Below, in pieces: positions 1-12,300 of a DNA stretch of 64,000 nt (position 1 is the stretch's first letter; the number at the start of each line of letters is the position of its first letter). The position numbers and the translations under genes are program-made. The DNA is taken from contig NHNW01000053.1 of assembly GCA_002786025.1 (NCBI GenBank), positions 62,001-126,000 on the forward strand, read 5' to 3'. This DNA comes from Zasmidium citrigriseum. Lineage: Eukaryota; Ascomycota; Dothideomycetes; Mycosphaerellales; Mycosphaerellaceae. The notes below the pieces were generated by a model. That model made no database searches, was not told the origin of the DNA, and saw only the letters and a list, made by a program, of their open reading frames with translations.

Positions 1-2
1 CC

Positions 3-900
3 TCCTCCGTAATATAAGTAGTACTCCTTAGACCCCTAGTAGTAGTAGTAGTAGTACTAGTTCGCGTAATATTAGTATAGCTAGTCTACTCGACTAGTTT
101 AGCGATATACCCGTACCTTCGGCTAGTATAACGGTACTATCGTAGGCCTATAGTCCTTATAAGGCGAGTATTAGTTAGTCTAATATTCGCTATATATATA
201 AGTACCCCCCCGCTCTCGAGGGCGTTCTAGACGTACGCCGTAGCGCTCTCTATCGCGAGTACGTTCGTCGTTAGTAGCTAGTCCCTACTATTTAATAATA
301 GACGTAGCTACCTATTATAGAGCGCTATAGTACTAGCGGTAGTTCGCTATATAGTAGCTACTAGGGTAGTAAGGGTAAGCCGACTTACTAGATTATAAGT
401 CTTCTAGGTCCTATTCGTTAGCGGTCCTTACTAATACCGCTTTTAGATTCCTACTAAGTTCTACTACTACGCTAATATCCTCGAGTATTTACGTATACTC
501 GCTACTAACCTAACTATCTAAGATAACCCTAATAAGGTCGCTCGCTATACTAACGCCTTCCGCGACTATATATCGAAGGTCTTTACTATCTTAGTAAAGT
601 TCGAGAAGGATATATTAGCAGAGTTAGATATTAAGAAGTTCGATAAGGCGGCTATTAAGAAGTAGCGCGATAAGCGTCGTAAGAGTCGTAAGGTAAACGA
701 GAGGGCCTTCTAGGATAGTCGCGGATAGCTACTAGGTTCCTACCTAAATAATATCGTAGTAGACGTAGCGCGGGAGCGTTAGGTGCTTTAGTTGTTAAAT
801 AACGGCTAGATACGCCTTATCTACTACGGCTAGTATACTCGCTAAGTAGGGTAGTCGATCTTCTTCTCTAGGGTAGTAATAATAGAAGCTCGTTAGCTCT
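3..900 (+). pseudogene. Unrecognised RIP-decayed coding remnant, plus strand
   Basis: The frame beginning at position 3 stays readable for about 290 codons if TAA and TAG are read as mutated Gln or Trp codons. The part from about 460 to 830 looks most protein-like: an alternating charged and hydrophobic stretch followed by a Lys/Arg-rich segment near 625-700. No known domain was recognised. It may be the tail of a gene that begins outside the window. It is weakly supported, because almost any frame is stop-tolerant under this reading. Confidence 0.3.
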
Positions 901-912
901 ATATTTATAGGT

Positions 913-991
913 TTTACTATCTATAGTAGAGGGGGGTAGGCGTAGCCCTAGAAAGACTACGAAATAGTCGTAGTAGTCTATAGATAGTAAA
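913..991. repeat. 14-bp perfect inverted repeat
   Basis: TTTACTATCTATAG at 913-926 is the exact reverse complement of CTATAGATAGTAAA at 978-991, with a 51-nt loop. It lies just beyond the chromodomain end of the Gypsy element, where a 3' LTR would be expected. I could not match it to a second LTR copy. The AT-rich, TA-saturated context raises the chance of a random match. Confidence 0.4.
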
Positions 992-1212
992 TAGAACGAA
1001 CTTATAAATAAATCCTTTAATCTCTTAGTCCCTATATATAAAGGAAATATTCGAATAGTAATTTAGTAGCGAGAGGACTATAAGGGGTATCTTCTCTCTT
1101 CTCGTTCGTCCTTTCTTAGACGCCCTCGCCTACGCCTCGTCTCTTTTATAAGTTACTAGCGAGGAGATAGTAGAGAGGGGTTAGCGAGCTTAGGGTATTA
1201 CTAGTAGTACTT

Positions 1213-1380
1213 ATTAAGGAGTTCCTAATAGTCTTCGAGCTTCTCTTCTCTTATCTAGTCGTCGTAGTCTTAGGACTAGCCTACCTATCGTATTCGATAC
1301 TATATCGTTCTATACTTATTACGGCGGTAGGTTAGGATTTTTTCGACCTTATAGGCTAGATCTATTCTATCCTCGAGGAG
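1213..1380 (-). pseudogene. Chromodomain of Gypsy pol
   Basis: The minus-strand translation shows a chromodomain-like segment: a Y-x-VEKIL start, an Arg/Lys-rich turn, a YRIRWVG-like strand after allowing one RIP stop, then an acidic helix ending in an ELL-type motif. In chromoviruses this C-terminal domain directs insertion to heterochromatin by binding methylated histone H3. It sits at the 3' end of pol in the same frame as integrase. Several TAG and TAA codons interrupt it, so it is dead. Confidence 0.8.
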
Positions 1381-1639
1381 TTCTTTAACTAGTAGTAGCT
1401 AGTACCTAGGGCGTATATAGTATAGCTCTAATAGCGATATATAGAATACTAGGTAGAACCTTTTTATTAACGGTAGTAGGTTAAGCTTATATGCCTACCT
1501 ACTAATACGCTTAGTAATTATAAAAGGGCCTAGGTACTTATTATTAAGCTTCTTATATAGCTACTATATATAGACGTTCTTCGCTACTAGGAGTATCTAC
1601 TTACTAACGTCGTAGTACTTAGCTAGTACTATACGGTTA

Positions 1640-2480
1640 TAGTACTTAGTCTATAGCTCTTATATATACTAGAGGTTCTCTACTACCCTATCGAACTCGA
1701 GTCGTCGTTATAGGAGCTAGTTAGTTACCTATTTAGTAAGCTCGTCTACTTTCTTCCCCCCCTCTATTAGGTATTCGTATTAAATACTATCTAGTATATT
1801 TAGGGGTACTCTAAACGCTACCTTAATAGGTAATTTATAATAGCTTATATACGTCTTAGAGTTATAGGCGAAGGCTATAGTTAACAATAGCCTCGCCTAG
1901 TTATCTTGTTCCTAATTATAGTATATACGAAGGTAGGCTTTAAGTTACTAGTTCTAACGCTTAGTCTATCTATCTATCTATAGGTAGAAGGTAGTACTAA
2001 GCTTACGTTTAATTATAAGGTAGTAGTAGAAGGCGCTCTAGTACTTAGATATAAAGACTAAACCGTAGTCTAAGACGATATTATCTAGCGGGCTAGTAAG
2101 AGCGATAACTATATAGTAGAATAGGTCTACTAGGCTAGGGGCGTCGATATCTTTCGTTATTAGTATATACCGTATAAACTTCGAGAATCGATTAACGATA
2201 ATAAGTACTAAATTATAGACCTTACTAATACCCTTTAAGGGTAGTAGGCTAGTAATAAAGTCTATAGAGAGGTAGGACTAGGGCTAGGTAGGTACTAGTA
2301 AGGGCTAGAGTTCGCTATAGGGCTAGTAGTACTTACTTTTAGCTCGTTAATAGACGTCGCACTCCTAGTAGTACTTACGAACGTCTTCGGAGAAACCTTT
2401 CTACTCGTATTTTAACGAGATAATTACGTATATACGTCGCTAACCGTAGTAGCCCGCTACGGGGTCGTCGTAGTTACGGA
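1640..2480 (-). pseudogene. Integrase of Gypsy pol
   Basis: The zinc-binding region starts near 2450 with a GxYGxRR-type motif. It is followed by a CxxC remnant near 2350 and the typical link to the catalytic core. The first catalytic Asp, in an SIDFIT-like motif, is at 2260-2262. The second, in an LDYG motif (DRG or DNG in active relatives), is at 2068-2070. Their spacing of about 64 residues fits retroviral-type integrases. Trp and Gln codons have become stops. Confidence 0.85.
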
Positions 2481-3229
2481 ATAGTATCTCTATACGTAAG
2501 GCTAAGGATTAGGGTACGTATACCTAACTATCCCTTCGTAGGAGGCCGTTAGTATTAAAGATATAGTCCTTAGTACTCTCTAGGGTCTTACCTAACCTAT
2601 CTCGCCCTTTCGCTATAACCGCTTCTCGGATATCTTAAACGAAGGCGTCCCTTTATTAGACTTCCTTAATAAGATCTAGAAGGGATTCGAGCGGTTTAGT
2701 ATTAAAGGACGACTTATCCTTTACTACTATAGTAACGAGGAAGCGAGGTAGTACTAAATAATTCGTTAGTCCGCTAGTAGAGTAGGGACTAGCTTAGGTA
2801 AGGAGTAGTTACTCTACGGTATTAGAAGTACTAGTATATCGCTCTTTAGCCTTACTATTTTATTTAGCTTCGAAGGCGGTAAGTAGTAGAGGATTAGACT
2901 ACCTAGTTCCCTTAAGGTAGGTATCCGCTATATTCTTAAGGCCTATACGAGAGTACTCTAGTAGCGCTATAGGGCCGTAACTATCCTTAGTAGGGTAGGC
3001 TCCTAACTTTTACTATAGGATTAGTAGTATTCCCTAAAGTTAATACTTCTTAGTACTTTCTTTAAAGCTAGCGAAGTAGTCTAGCCGTCTAAATAGGCCG
3101 TTAGAGGGATTTAACTTCCCTAGCTTATATTCGATTATAAAATCGTAGTAGGCTAGCCTCTCTACGATACGGGCCTATCTAGCTATTAGGCTCTATATTA
3201 TTATAAAGTACTAAAGGTTATAGTAATTA

Positions 3230-3480
3230 GTTATAACCCGGATTAGGTACATAGCGCTCTCGAGGTAGTACCTCTATATTTTAAAGTATTCTAAGATAGC
3301 TATAAGTTCCTTATTAGGGGTACTATAGTAGACCTCGTAATTAATAAAACTCTTCGAATAATAGGCGATAGGGTACTAGTATTTCTATAGCGGATTAGAG
3401 TCGTTAGGCTATAGAAGGATACTCGCGTAGGCCGTATTAGAGGCGTCTATAATTACTATAATTAGTAGCCTAGGATCGAA
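3230..3480 (-). pseudogene. RNase H of Gypsy pol
   Basis: The segment contains the motif IIDASNTAYA with the first catalytic Asp at 3445-3447. Downstream are a PIAYYSKSF strand and a NKELIAIL helix, all characteristic of Ty3/Gypsy RNase H. It continues in frame from the reverse transcriptase. Stops are TAG only. Confidence 0.85.
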
Positions 3481-3639
3481 GTATCTAAGTAGGAGTACTT
3501 CGGTAAACGCCTTCTTAAGAGTTTCGAAGGATTCGGCTACTATATTAGTCTACTACTATAAGGGTCTTACAATAGCTTTCCGTCTCTTCTTCGTAGGCGT
3601 AAGAGTACTACTAGAGAGTAGCTCGTTAAGTAGGCGTAC

Positions 3640-4420
3640 GAGTCGTAAATATCCCTAAATAAAGTAGCGGTAGAAGTTAGCGAATCTAAGGAAGACTTAA
3701 ACGTCCTAGTAGCTCTTTAGTACTAGCTAGTCGATAATACTAGTAACCCTTAATTAATCTATCTTTATACTATTAGGGGTAATAATAAAGCCTAGGAATT
3801 CAACCTCTATAGTATAGAACTCGTATTTCGAGAGTTTAGTAAATTGTTTCTATTCTCTAAGCCTCTCGAGGACTTACTAGACGTACTCCTTATATGTCTC
3901 GGGGTTAGGGGAGTAGATTAGGATATTATCGAGATAAATAATACAGATATTATCTACTAAACTAGCTAGAGCCTTATTAATATAGGACTAGAACGTAGTA
4001 GACGCGTTAGCGAGCCTAAAGGGTATAACGAGGTATTTAAATAAGCTATATCTCGTCTTAAAGGCCGTCTTCTACTCGTTACTAGACTAGATCTAGAGCT
4101 AGTAGTATACGTCCTTAAGATCTAGCTTAGTAAAGACCTTTGCGTTACCTAAACGGTCTAGTAGCTTACTAATAAGTAGTAGTAGGTAGCGGTTCTTAAT
4201 TATAATCTTATTAAGACCTCTATAGTTAACGTATAACTATATACTACTATCCTTCTTTAGTATAAAGAGGATAGAGGCACTATAAGGGGATTTACTTAGC
4301 CTAATCTAGCCGTTCTTTAAGGCGTTATCGATATACTTACGTAATATAGTAAGCTCTTATTACGAAAGGTTATAGATCGGTAGTTAAGGTAGGCTCTTAC
4401 CTTCCTCTAGCTTAATAGCG
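3640..4420 (-). pseudogene. Reverse transcriptase of Gypsy pol
   Basis: The palm motif YLDN (YLDD in active elements) is at 3925-3936. The second Asp has become Asn by GAT to AAT, as RIP predicts. Upstream are the motif KLDLKDVYY near 4101-4130, the NYRGLN motif near 4230 and the YIDNALKNG start near 4330. RT and RNase H are continuous in one frame. The active-site change and many stops make it non-functional. Confidence 0.92.
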
Positions 4421-5149
4421 TAGTCGTACTTAGAGTACTAGGCGATAATACCTACTAGCTTAGTATTAAAGATATTAGCGAAGTTATAGTACTCTAGCGG
4501 AACGCCCGCGAGGTACTCTATCTCCGCTATAGCTAGTAAGGCTAGAAGAACTTACTAGGGAAGATCTTTAAGATTAGACTCTCGCGCGTAGGCGGCCTTA
4601 TACTAGTTATAGATCGTAATAGCGGCGGTCTACTATTAGTAGCCTTATTAGTTTAGATCGATAGTCGTAGAGTCCTAGTCTCTACCTCCTTAGAGGGTAA
4701 ATATAATAGTAGGCTCGGCGATAGCTAACTCTATAGAGGGAATCTCTCCTCCCTATAGTCTATCTACTTTAGAGGGGTTTACCCTCGAGTCGTCGTTAGC
4801 GTATAGTTAGTCTAGTAGCGTAGAGGCTACGAGCTACTCCCCTAAGGGAAGTTAGAAGCTAGCTATACCGTCTATAATAGCTACGAGTATCTAGGACGTT
4901 CGCGAGGATTCGGAGGGGTTAGAGGAGTCCCGTAGCGACTACGTAAAGGTCCTAGCTCGGAAGCTAATAGCTAGATTAGTATCTTCTAGCTAGTCCTACC
5001 CTAGTATAAGGTTATAGCCTATAAAGGTACTAGTCTAAAGGATTTGCTCTAACTCTCTCGTCTTCCCTATACTATTATTAATAGCGAGGGTAGCTAAGTA
5101 AGCCTTATATAGCGTTATAGGGTTATCGTTAAGGAACTTAGCCCTTAGA

Positions 5150-5240
5150 GTAGGAAGATCTAACGTTAGTAGAGATAACCGCCCTATAGTATATATAGAG
5201 ATAAGATTTAACTACGCTCTACTATTAACGAGGGCGTAGA
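5150..5240 (-). pseudogene. Retropepsin active-site region
   Basis: The minus strand encodes ALVNSRA, where active elements have an ALVDSGA-type retropepsin motif. Both substitutions (Asp to Asn at 5224-5226 and Gly to Arg just after) are TpG to TpA changes. It shares the frame of the downstream RT. Confidence 0.7.
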
Positions 5241-5849
5241 GAGTAATTAGTCCTATAGCGCTAGTAATAGTTACGTCTATAGCGATCCTCTTTTGCCTCT
5301 CTTATAAGGTTTTCCCTAATCGTAGGGGAGATAAGTTTACAATTAGGAGTTACTATTTCCTATATCGTTATAGTCTAAATCGCTTTCGACTTCGATAGCG
5401 TTAACGCTATAGTAGGTAGGACGAGAGTTATTAGAAGGCGTCTATCCTAGTACGCTAGCGGTAGCGTTACAGCGGGGCGCTAGTAGCCTATACGAGGAGT
5501 ACTCTCGACGGTTAGGACGTCTATCGTCTCTCCTATCGTCTCGGCGTCTCTTACTACTACGATTATTTCGCCGTCTATAGTTCTTATAGTCTTTCTTATT
5601 AGAACCTAAGTTATTAGGCCTAGGGTTCTAGTTTCGTCTAGCGCTCGGTACTATACTAGTACGCTTACGGCTAGGGTTCGGCGTAGTACTATTACTAGAG
5701 GAGCTTAGAGATTATTCGATCTAGTAGGCTCTTAAGAATAGTTCGTTAGTATCCTTAATAGATTTAAGAGTTTCTAGTTCGATTATCTTCTTACGTACCT
5801 ACGTTAGTAGGCGTAAGAAGTAGAAATTAATATAGAGGTCCTTAGGTTT

Positions 5850-6190
5850 AATCTTATTAGATATTTAGTCTTCTAACCCCTTTATATAGGTATAGAAGCG
5901 GGAGTAGGACTATCCTTCCTTAATCTTAGATAGGAAGAACGCCTCTACGAGGGCGGCCTAACGGACGGCTAGGCTCTATATAGTATCTTAGACGATCTAT
6001 TGTAGTTCCGCCTAGTATAGGTCTCCCTTTTCGTCCTTCTAATCGAGGCGACGGTTAACCGTACTAGCGATATCGTTATATAATATACTCTTCGATATCT
6101 ATAAGCTCCTTTAGTAGGTATTATAGTCGGTATACCTAAAGATCTCGAACTCTTTATTAACGTTCTTAATCTAGCGTTAGTAGGCCTAGA
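5850..6190 (-). pseudogene. Gag-like remnant
   Basis: An alpha-helical, charged segment upstream of the protease ends in an SRFYTYIKGLED-like stretch, which resembles the capsid (retrotrans_gag) region of Gypsy elements. It lies in a different frame from pol. No zinc knuckle could be read confidently. Confidence 0.5.
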
Positions 6191-7799
6191 TAGTATAGGT
6201 CTCTAATTTATTAACCCTTCCTTTTTCGAAGAGTCTTTAGAGCTAGTGTTCTATTAAGGTCGTCTCGGAGGTTTTATAGTAGCTACTCGTACGGGAAATG
6301 TTATCTCTAGTATCTAACTAGATACGTTTACGTTTCTTAAGTTCGAGAATACTATAAAGGGCGTTTAGCTTCTTTACGTACGCTTCGAGCTACTCGGCTA
6401 TTATAGCGCTAGTATCTTAGTTAGATAGTTCTTCGAACTAGCGCTCCTAGGCCTATAGGATAGCGTCTCGTAGCTCCTCTAGGCGTTATACGCTACTAAG
6501 GGGCGAAGCGTTAACGCTAGTACCGAGTTAGGTATCTTAGGCGTCTTAGTTATAACCTAGGGTGTCCTCTATAGTACTACTATACTCGCGGCCTTCGTTA
6601 ATATATTCCTCTACTATTTCGGAGGCGTACCGCGGCCTAGCTAGTCGTATACGTCGTCGCTAGGTATAGAGGAAGTAGTCTAAGGAGGAGGTATCGTTCT
6701 CTAGCGGTTTAGAGAGAGTTCGCCTACTACGTCGCTATAACGAATTAGCGTCGTTCTATAGCTAGTTCGAGGGCTCTTTATAGGTACGAGAGTTTAAGCT
6801 TCTCTAAACTATACGTATACGGAGGTCTTTAAACTACGTTTAGGGAGCGATATAGTAACTAGCTCGGCTATTAAGGTAGTTCTAGTAGTTCTACTATAGT
6901 ATACTATACTCGCTACGGCTACTCCCCTTAGTAGAGTTATAAGATAATATACTATAAGGGCGTAGAAGTAGGAAATAGCGATACGAGTAAGTAGTACGAA
7001 TATCTAATTAAGTATTATCTAAGGAGCGAAAGAGGAGAAGTAGAAACCTCCTAAAAAGTAGTATAGGCGCTAAGCCTCTAGTTAGATACTAGTATAGCCT
7101 TAGAGTACTAGCGGAGAGGCTATAGATCGCTACCTTAGGCTCTCTTAGCTTAGATATCCTTATATCGCTATCTAAGAAGGCTACTATTTCGCTATAAGAT
7201 TATATATTCGAAAAAGTCTTTCTATATAAGTTTAGGATAGGATTAATTAAGAAATCTTTCTAGTATAGTAGATAGCTAGCTCTAAGATTACTCTACGCTA
7301 TTTAATCGTTACTCGATTATTAGATACCTAGCTCGCCTCGATTTACTTTAGAAAATACGATTAGTAGTTATATAAGCTAGTAATCTCTATATTCGTCTAT
7401 ATTAGGGCCTAGTCTCTTTAATTATATACTCTCTTCTATAATATTCGTCTTTATTAACGATATTATAATTATAGCCGTTATAGTAGTATTATTAGCTTCG
7501 TACCTTCCTTATAAGGTTTAAAAGCCTAGTTCCGTTACTATAGGTAATACTAGCTTACTAAAATAATAGTAGACGCGGCGACGAACTTTTCGCTATACTA
7601 CGACTTTCTACCTCTTATACCTATATATATACGCTTCGTACGACTCGTACGCTTCTAATTAGTCCGCCTTCGTAACTACTTAGATCTTTTAAACCCTCGA
7701 TTACGCCTCCTACTATACGCTAGCCTATACTATTATATCCTCTACTACTCCTTACTTCTAAGATCTACCTACTCTTATATTAACTAGGCTTTACCGTTA

Positions 7800-10700
7800 T
7801 ATTAGACGGTTAGAGAGATATAAGCCCTCCTCCTAGTACGTTGCGGCCGCCTCCTCTAGCTTAGATAACTACGCCTACTTCTAATACTACGCCTATCTCG
7901 CGGTATAGACTAGGATTCTCCTACTAGAACCTTAGTACTATCTTCGAGTAGTAGATACCTTAGTATAATCTATATAGCCTTACCTACTTACCGTAAGACC
8001 TCGTAGTATAATAATCGCCTACTCTACTTATAGAACCTACGTTAATAGCTCCTATAGAGTAGGCCCTAGTCTCTAAAGAGTAGTATACTTTTAGGACTCG
8101 TCGAGCTATTACTTAAGGCGATTAGTCCCCTACTCGGCTAGCTAAGGATATAGTAAATATAGCTATATAGCTCTATTTTAGTACGCTAGAAACCGCGGTT
8201 CTTAACTATCTAGAAGTTACTAAGACTAGCTCCTATTTTAACTACCTTACTTACGACCCTAGTATAGTAAGTAGTAAGATTCTTTATAATAGCTATAATA
8301 TAACGACCTTTTAGGGTATAGCTATAGCGTTTCGTTATACCTAGGAAGAGAGCGAGTAGGACGTAGTAGCCGTAGTAATAGCGATTATACGCTTCTTAAA
8401 CGAGTATATTTAGGCCTAAGACGACGCTCTCCTTACGTCTATTACTATCTTAGAGAAGCTTATTAAGATACTTCTCTCGATAGAATCGTTAGGTAAGGCG
8501 CTAAGTAATACTAGAGATCTAAAGCCGCTAAAGGCGAAGAAGTAGAAGAACTAGTAGAGGTTATAAGATACTAGGATTATTTATAATATTATAGTCTAGG
8601 ACTTTAGTATACTACCTATTTACGACTACTTCTCTAAGTCTACGTACTTTCCTACTAATAATAAGCTAGAGGAGTACTTAGGCTTAAACTAGAAGTATAC
8701 TTAGTCGATAAAGACTCTCCTAAACTTAGTAAAGATAAACTTATAGGACTAGAAATAGGTTATTAGAGCGATTAACGTATATATTATTAAGCGGATTAAG
8801 GATAAGTATAAGAAACTAACCTTAATATTATACGCGAGGTTTAGCCTAAATATTAAGGATATATCTAACGCCCTTTAGAGATTCTTAAGTAAATAGACCT
8901 ATTTACCTAGTTAGGTTATTATAATAGAGGCCTACGTTTAGGATCTTAATAGGCGGTTATAGGTATAGAGTAATAGTCGTACTAATAGTAATAAGCGCGC
9001 CGCGAGGAAGTCTACTAGTAATAACCTATACTTTATTATAATCGACTATATAGGAGTTATCCGCTAGGCGACGCGTGTTATATATAAATCTATCGTTCCT
9101 AAGGAGTTTAAGAAGGCGCCCTTCGTAAGGTTCTATCCTTAGTAGTTAACTATAGGACGTACTTAAACAGCGAGCCTAGAGTTAGAAGACGAGCGAGTCG
9201 TATCTAATACGTTTACCTTTATAGAGAGATCTAAGACTCCTACGCTTAAGAAGGCGCTAAATAACTTTGTAGAGTCTTAGTAAACTAAGCGTCGTATAAT
9301 TAAGATAAACCTAGATCCTAGCTAAGACGATACGAACGCCTCGCCTACGAAGGCTACGAAGGGTAAGGCGACTAGAATCCTAGCTTAAGAATTCGACGCT
9401 ATAGATATTAAGAAGGAGATAGACTTAGTTATTAACCTACCTAAAGCGAAGGAGAAAATAGGTAATCTAGCGAACTTCCTATATATAGGCTCTAGCGACT
9501 CGTCTACTAATCCTACTAGTTAGACTAGTAGAGTAGATAGTAACGTTTAAGATAATAAGATATTTTAAGATATACTAAAGAGCTAGAACCTAGCTAGCGC
9601 GGATAACGTATAGCCTAGTAACGATAAAATAGACGTTAATAACCCTACGTAAGACGACGACGCTACTACTCGCGGTAATACGACCCTAGATACTAACGAA
9701 AATAAGTCTCTAGCTAATATAAGAGATCTAGAGGATAACCTAAATTAGGAAGATAAGGATAATCTAGAGCGTAATAAGGATAAAGAGTAGCCGTAGTAGA
9801 TAGACGATAATATACTAATAGATAATAAAAATAACTAGCTTAGCGTTAATAAATTCGGCGTTATAATTAATACTAACGATAAATAGAGTATAGCTTTAGC
9901 GCCTCTCGAGTACTACTACCTAGAAATCGCGTACTATCGTACTAATATAGTTTATAGTTATTAGCTTAAGAAGCCCTTAGACGACTTAGATATAGTAAAT
10001 CTAAAGATAAAGTACTCCTATAACTTTTAGAGCTAGGTCTAGCGCTTACTTAAGGAAGACTTATCGTATCCGAAGTATAAGGGTATAGATAGCGCCTTTA
10101 AGAAGCTACGTAGCTTTATCCTAGCGATTAAGAACTATTTACTACGACCGTACTAGACGTATCTTAAGCTATTACTATCTATCTTTAGCTTTCCGGCTCT
10201 CGCCCTATAGTTTTAATATAGCTCTAAGATTTAGAGCTAGCTAGATAAACTCCTTAAGGTATCTAAGTAGAAAGGTATTTCCCTCGATAAATAGCTTATT
10301 ATAGGTAATTATTCGTTCCGTAACTTTATTACGACTACTACCTTACCGCTATCTACCCTAGATCTAAGCTTAATTAATAGAGCTATACTATATATAGACT
10401 ATAAGTACGAGTTCGAGGTTAGTAATAATCTTGCTTATTATATCCTTAACTAGACCTATCTAGGAGCTATAGAACGTTAGGAGAATAATAGCGTTATAGT
10501 CTTAAACTAGAATAAGTAGCTTATAGACCTTTAGTACGAGATTTTAAATAAGACGTACCTAAGGGCTCGCTTATATAATCCTCCTCGAGGCCTTAAGTAT
10601 ACTATTAACTTATAGAACTCTACTAACTCTTTATCCGCGTAGCTTAATAGTCTCGACCTAGAGAACTATCTATATATAGTATACCTAAGCGTAGAGGGCG

Positions 10701-12013
10701 ATTACTATATTATCGCCTATCTAATACTACTCTAGTATATTATACCTAGTACGTACTATATAAGCGGTCTAACGATTCTATACGGCTAAGAATAGTTAAA
10801 ATCTTACGGCGTAGATACGTTTACTAATTCGGTTACGTATATTAACTAGAGTACGACGGTATAGTTTAATAACGCTAAGGATATTATACTACTCGATCTC
10901 GTAATTCTAGGAGTCCTTCTAGAGGACTTTACGAAGATTATAACTAATAAAGCGCCTCTAATTAACTACGAGCTAGATAAGAAGAAGCGAAAGGAGATTC
11001 TTAAGAAGTATAGCGTAATAAAGAAGTTAAGAGGCTATTCGGGAGATATCGCCTTTATAGCTTTAGAACTTCTACGCGGAACTCTCGTTATAGAGCCTAG
11101 GTATAATTAGCTCCGTCTTACGACTCGATATCTACTAATTAGCGTAGATAGAAAGGTTATAAAGATATACCCTACTACTAAGTTAATAAGGTCTATAGTA
11201 ATAAACGAGGATCCTCTATTCCTATTAAATAGTAAGCCCTAGAAAGCTATTCTAAGATCGCGAATTAGCCGCTTAACTACGTAAAGCTTCCTAAACGAGA
11301 ATATTAGTCCGCTTATACGTATACTTCTTATAGGAGGACTATAGGATTCGCTAGTCGTTATCGTAGAGCTAAAGAGGCTATTCTCGAGAGATCTAGCTAT
11401 ATAAGAGAAGATTATTAAGGATACTTAGAAGTAGTATATTACTATCTTTAAGAAGCTACTTAAGGAGTAACTTACTAAGTAGGCTAGGTCTAGGCTAGTT
11501 ACTAAAGCGATAGAGGGTATTATAATATCTAGCGCTAAGAGTACTATTACCTTAATTAGATTAGGTCTATCCTTCGAGAGAGAGAGAGAGACTAGACGGC
11601 CTAAATTCGAGTTTATAAGGCTATACGATAAAGCCTATAGTATTAATCCTTATAGTAACTATTATCGTCGTAAGGATAGCTCGATACTCTACGCGCCTAT
11701 AAGCTTTAACTTTAATAGAGAGGAAGTTAAGACTAATTTCGATCTAATCGCTAGTTTATAGGAGGTCTAGACGAATAGTATAGAGAAGGTAGTAGATTAT
11801 CTATAGCTAACTATTATAAGGATTAATCCCTCGAAGGGTTAGAAGGTCTAGTAGACGAAGAAATAGAAGGGATCGAGTAAGTCGTAGAAGCTTTAAAGGA
11901 TAGAGTAAGATAAGAGTAACTATATAGGCTTTAGTAGTATCGTAGATAGCGTAGATATTAATAAGTAGGTTATTACTCTACGCGCTACGAAGAGTAACGA
12001 TATACTTAAACTT
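7800..12013 (+). pseudogene. Very long unrecognised RIP-decayed gene
   Basis: A single plus-strand register (codons starting at positions equal to 2 modulo 3) reads without any frameshift from about 7,800 to 12,013. That is about 1,400 codons broken only by TAA and TAG. The translation behaves like a real protein. A Pro/Thr-rich start is followed by mixed helical segments, an Asp/Asn/Glu-rich linker near 9,550-9,850, and hydrophobic and charged core segments at 9,900-11,500 including KKKRKEILKKY near 10,980. A Lys/Gln-rich tail occurs near 11,830-11,900. I do not recognise the family and saw no RT, transposase or helicase motif. It is convergent with the integrase-like gene to its right, and both end in the same tandem repeat. 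It could be a second ORF of the same element or an unrelated repeated gene. Confidence 0.6.
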
Positions 12014-12300
12014 TTATAATTAATTAAGGCTCTTCTATACCTTCCTTAATATTCCTACTCGAAGAAGCTATAGCTCTACGTACTACGAAGAGTAATAATA
12101 TACTAAAATTATAGTAACTATTTTAGCTTCTTTATACCTTCGCTACTATCCTACTTAAAGAAGTTATAGCTCTACGCGCTACGAAGAGTAATAATATACC
12201 GAAACTTTAGTAACTTATTTAGCTCCTTTATCCCTTTACTACTATCCTACTTAAAGAAGTTATAGCTCTACGCGCTACGAAGAGTAACGACCGTTTCTCC
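11976..12300. repeat. Tandem repeat, 96-98 bp unit, three units plus a partial one
   Basis: The block CTCTACGCGCTACGAAGAGT recurs at 11976, 12074, 12170 and 12266, giving periods of 98, 96 and 96. Intervening sequence is also similar (TAGCTCCTTTAT-like and CTACTATCCTACTTAAAGAAG-like stretches). It lies at the junction of two convergent RIP-decayed genes and overlaps the 3' ends of both. It might be a minisatellite or a structured end of a mobile element. Confidence 0.85.

Larger units (their letters stand above)
1200..6350 (-). mobile_element. Ty3/Gypsy chromovirus LTR retrotransposon, RIP-inactivated
   Basis: Read on the minus strand, the domains occur in the order gag, protease, reverse transcriptase, RNase H, integrase, chromodomain, which is the layout of fungal chromoviruses. 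Protease, RT, RNase H, integrase and chromodomain codons all fall in the same frame register over about 4 kb (low coordinates 5224, 4111, 3925, 3445, 2260, 2068 and 1345 all equal 1 modulo 3). No indel is therefore needed, only RIP-type stop codons. The gag remnant lies in another register (5910 is 0 modulo 3), consistent with separate gag and pol frames. I could not identify a matching LTR pair by eye, so the element ends are uncertain. Confidence 0.9.

Noticed and set aside
870..7300. A matching LTR pair for the Gypsy element
   Set aside because: By-eye comparison of about 0.85-1.2 kb with 6.9-7.5 kb gave no convincing long match; RIP could have erased it. A self dot plot is needed.
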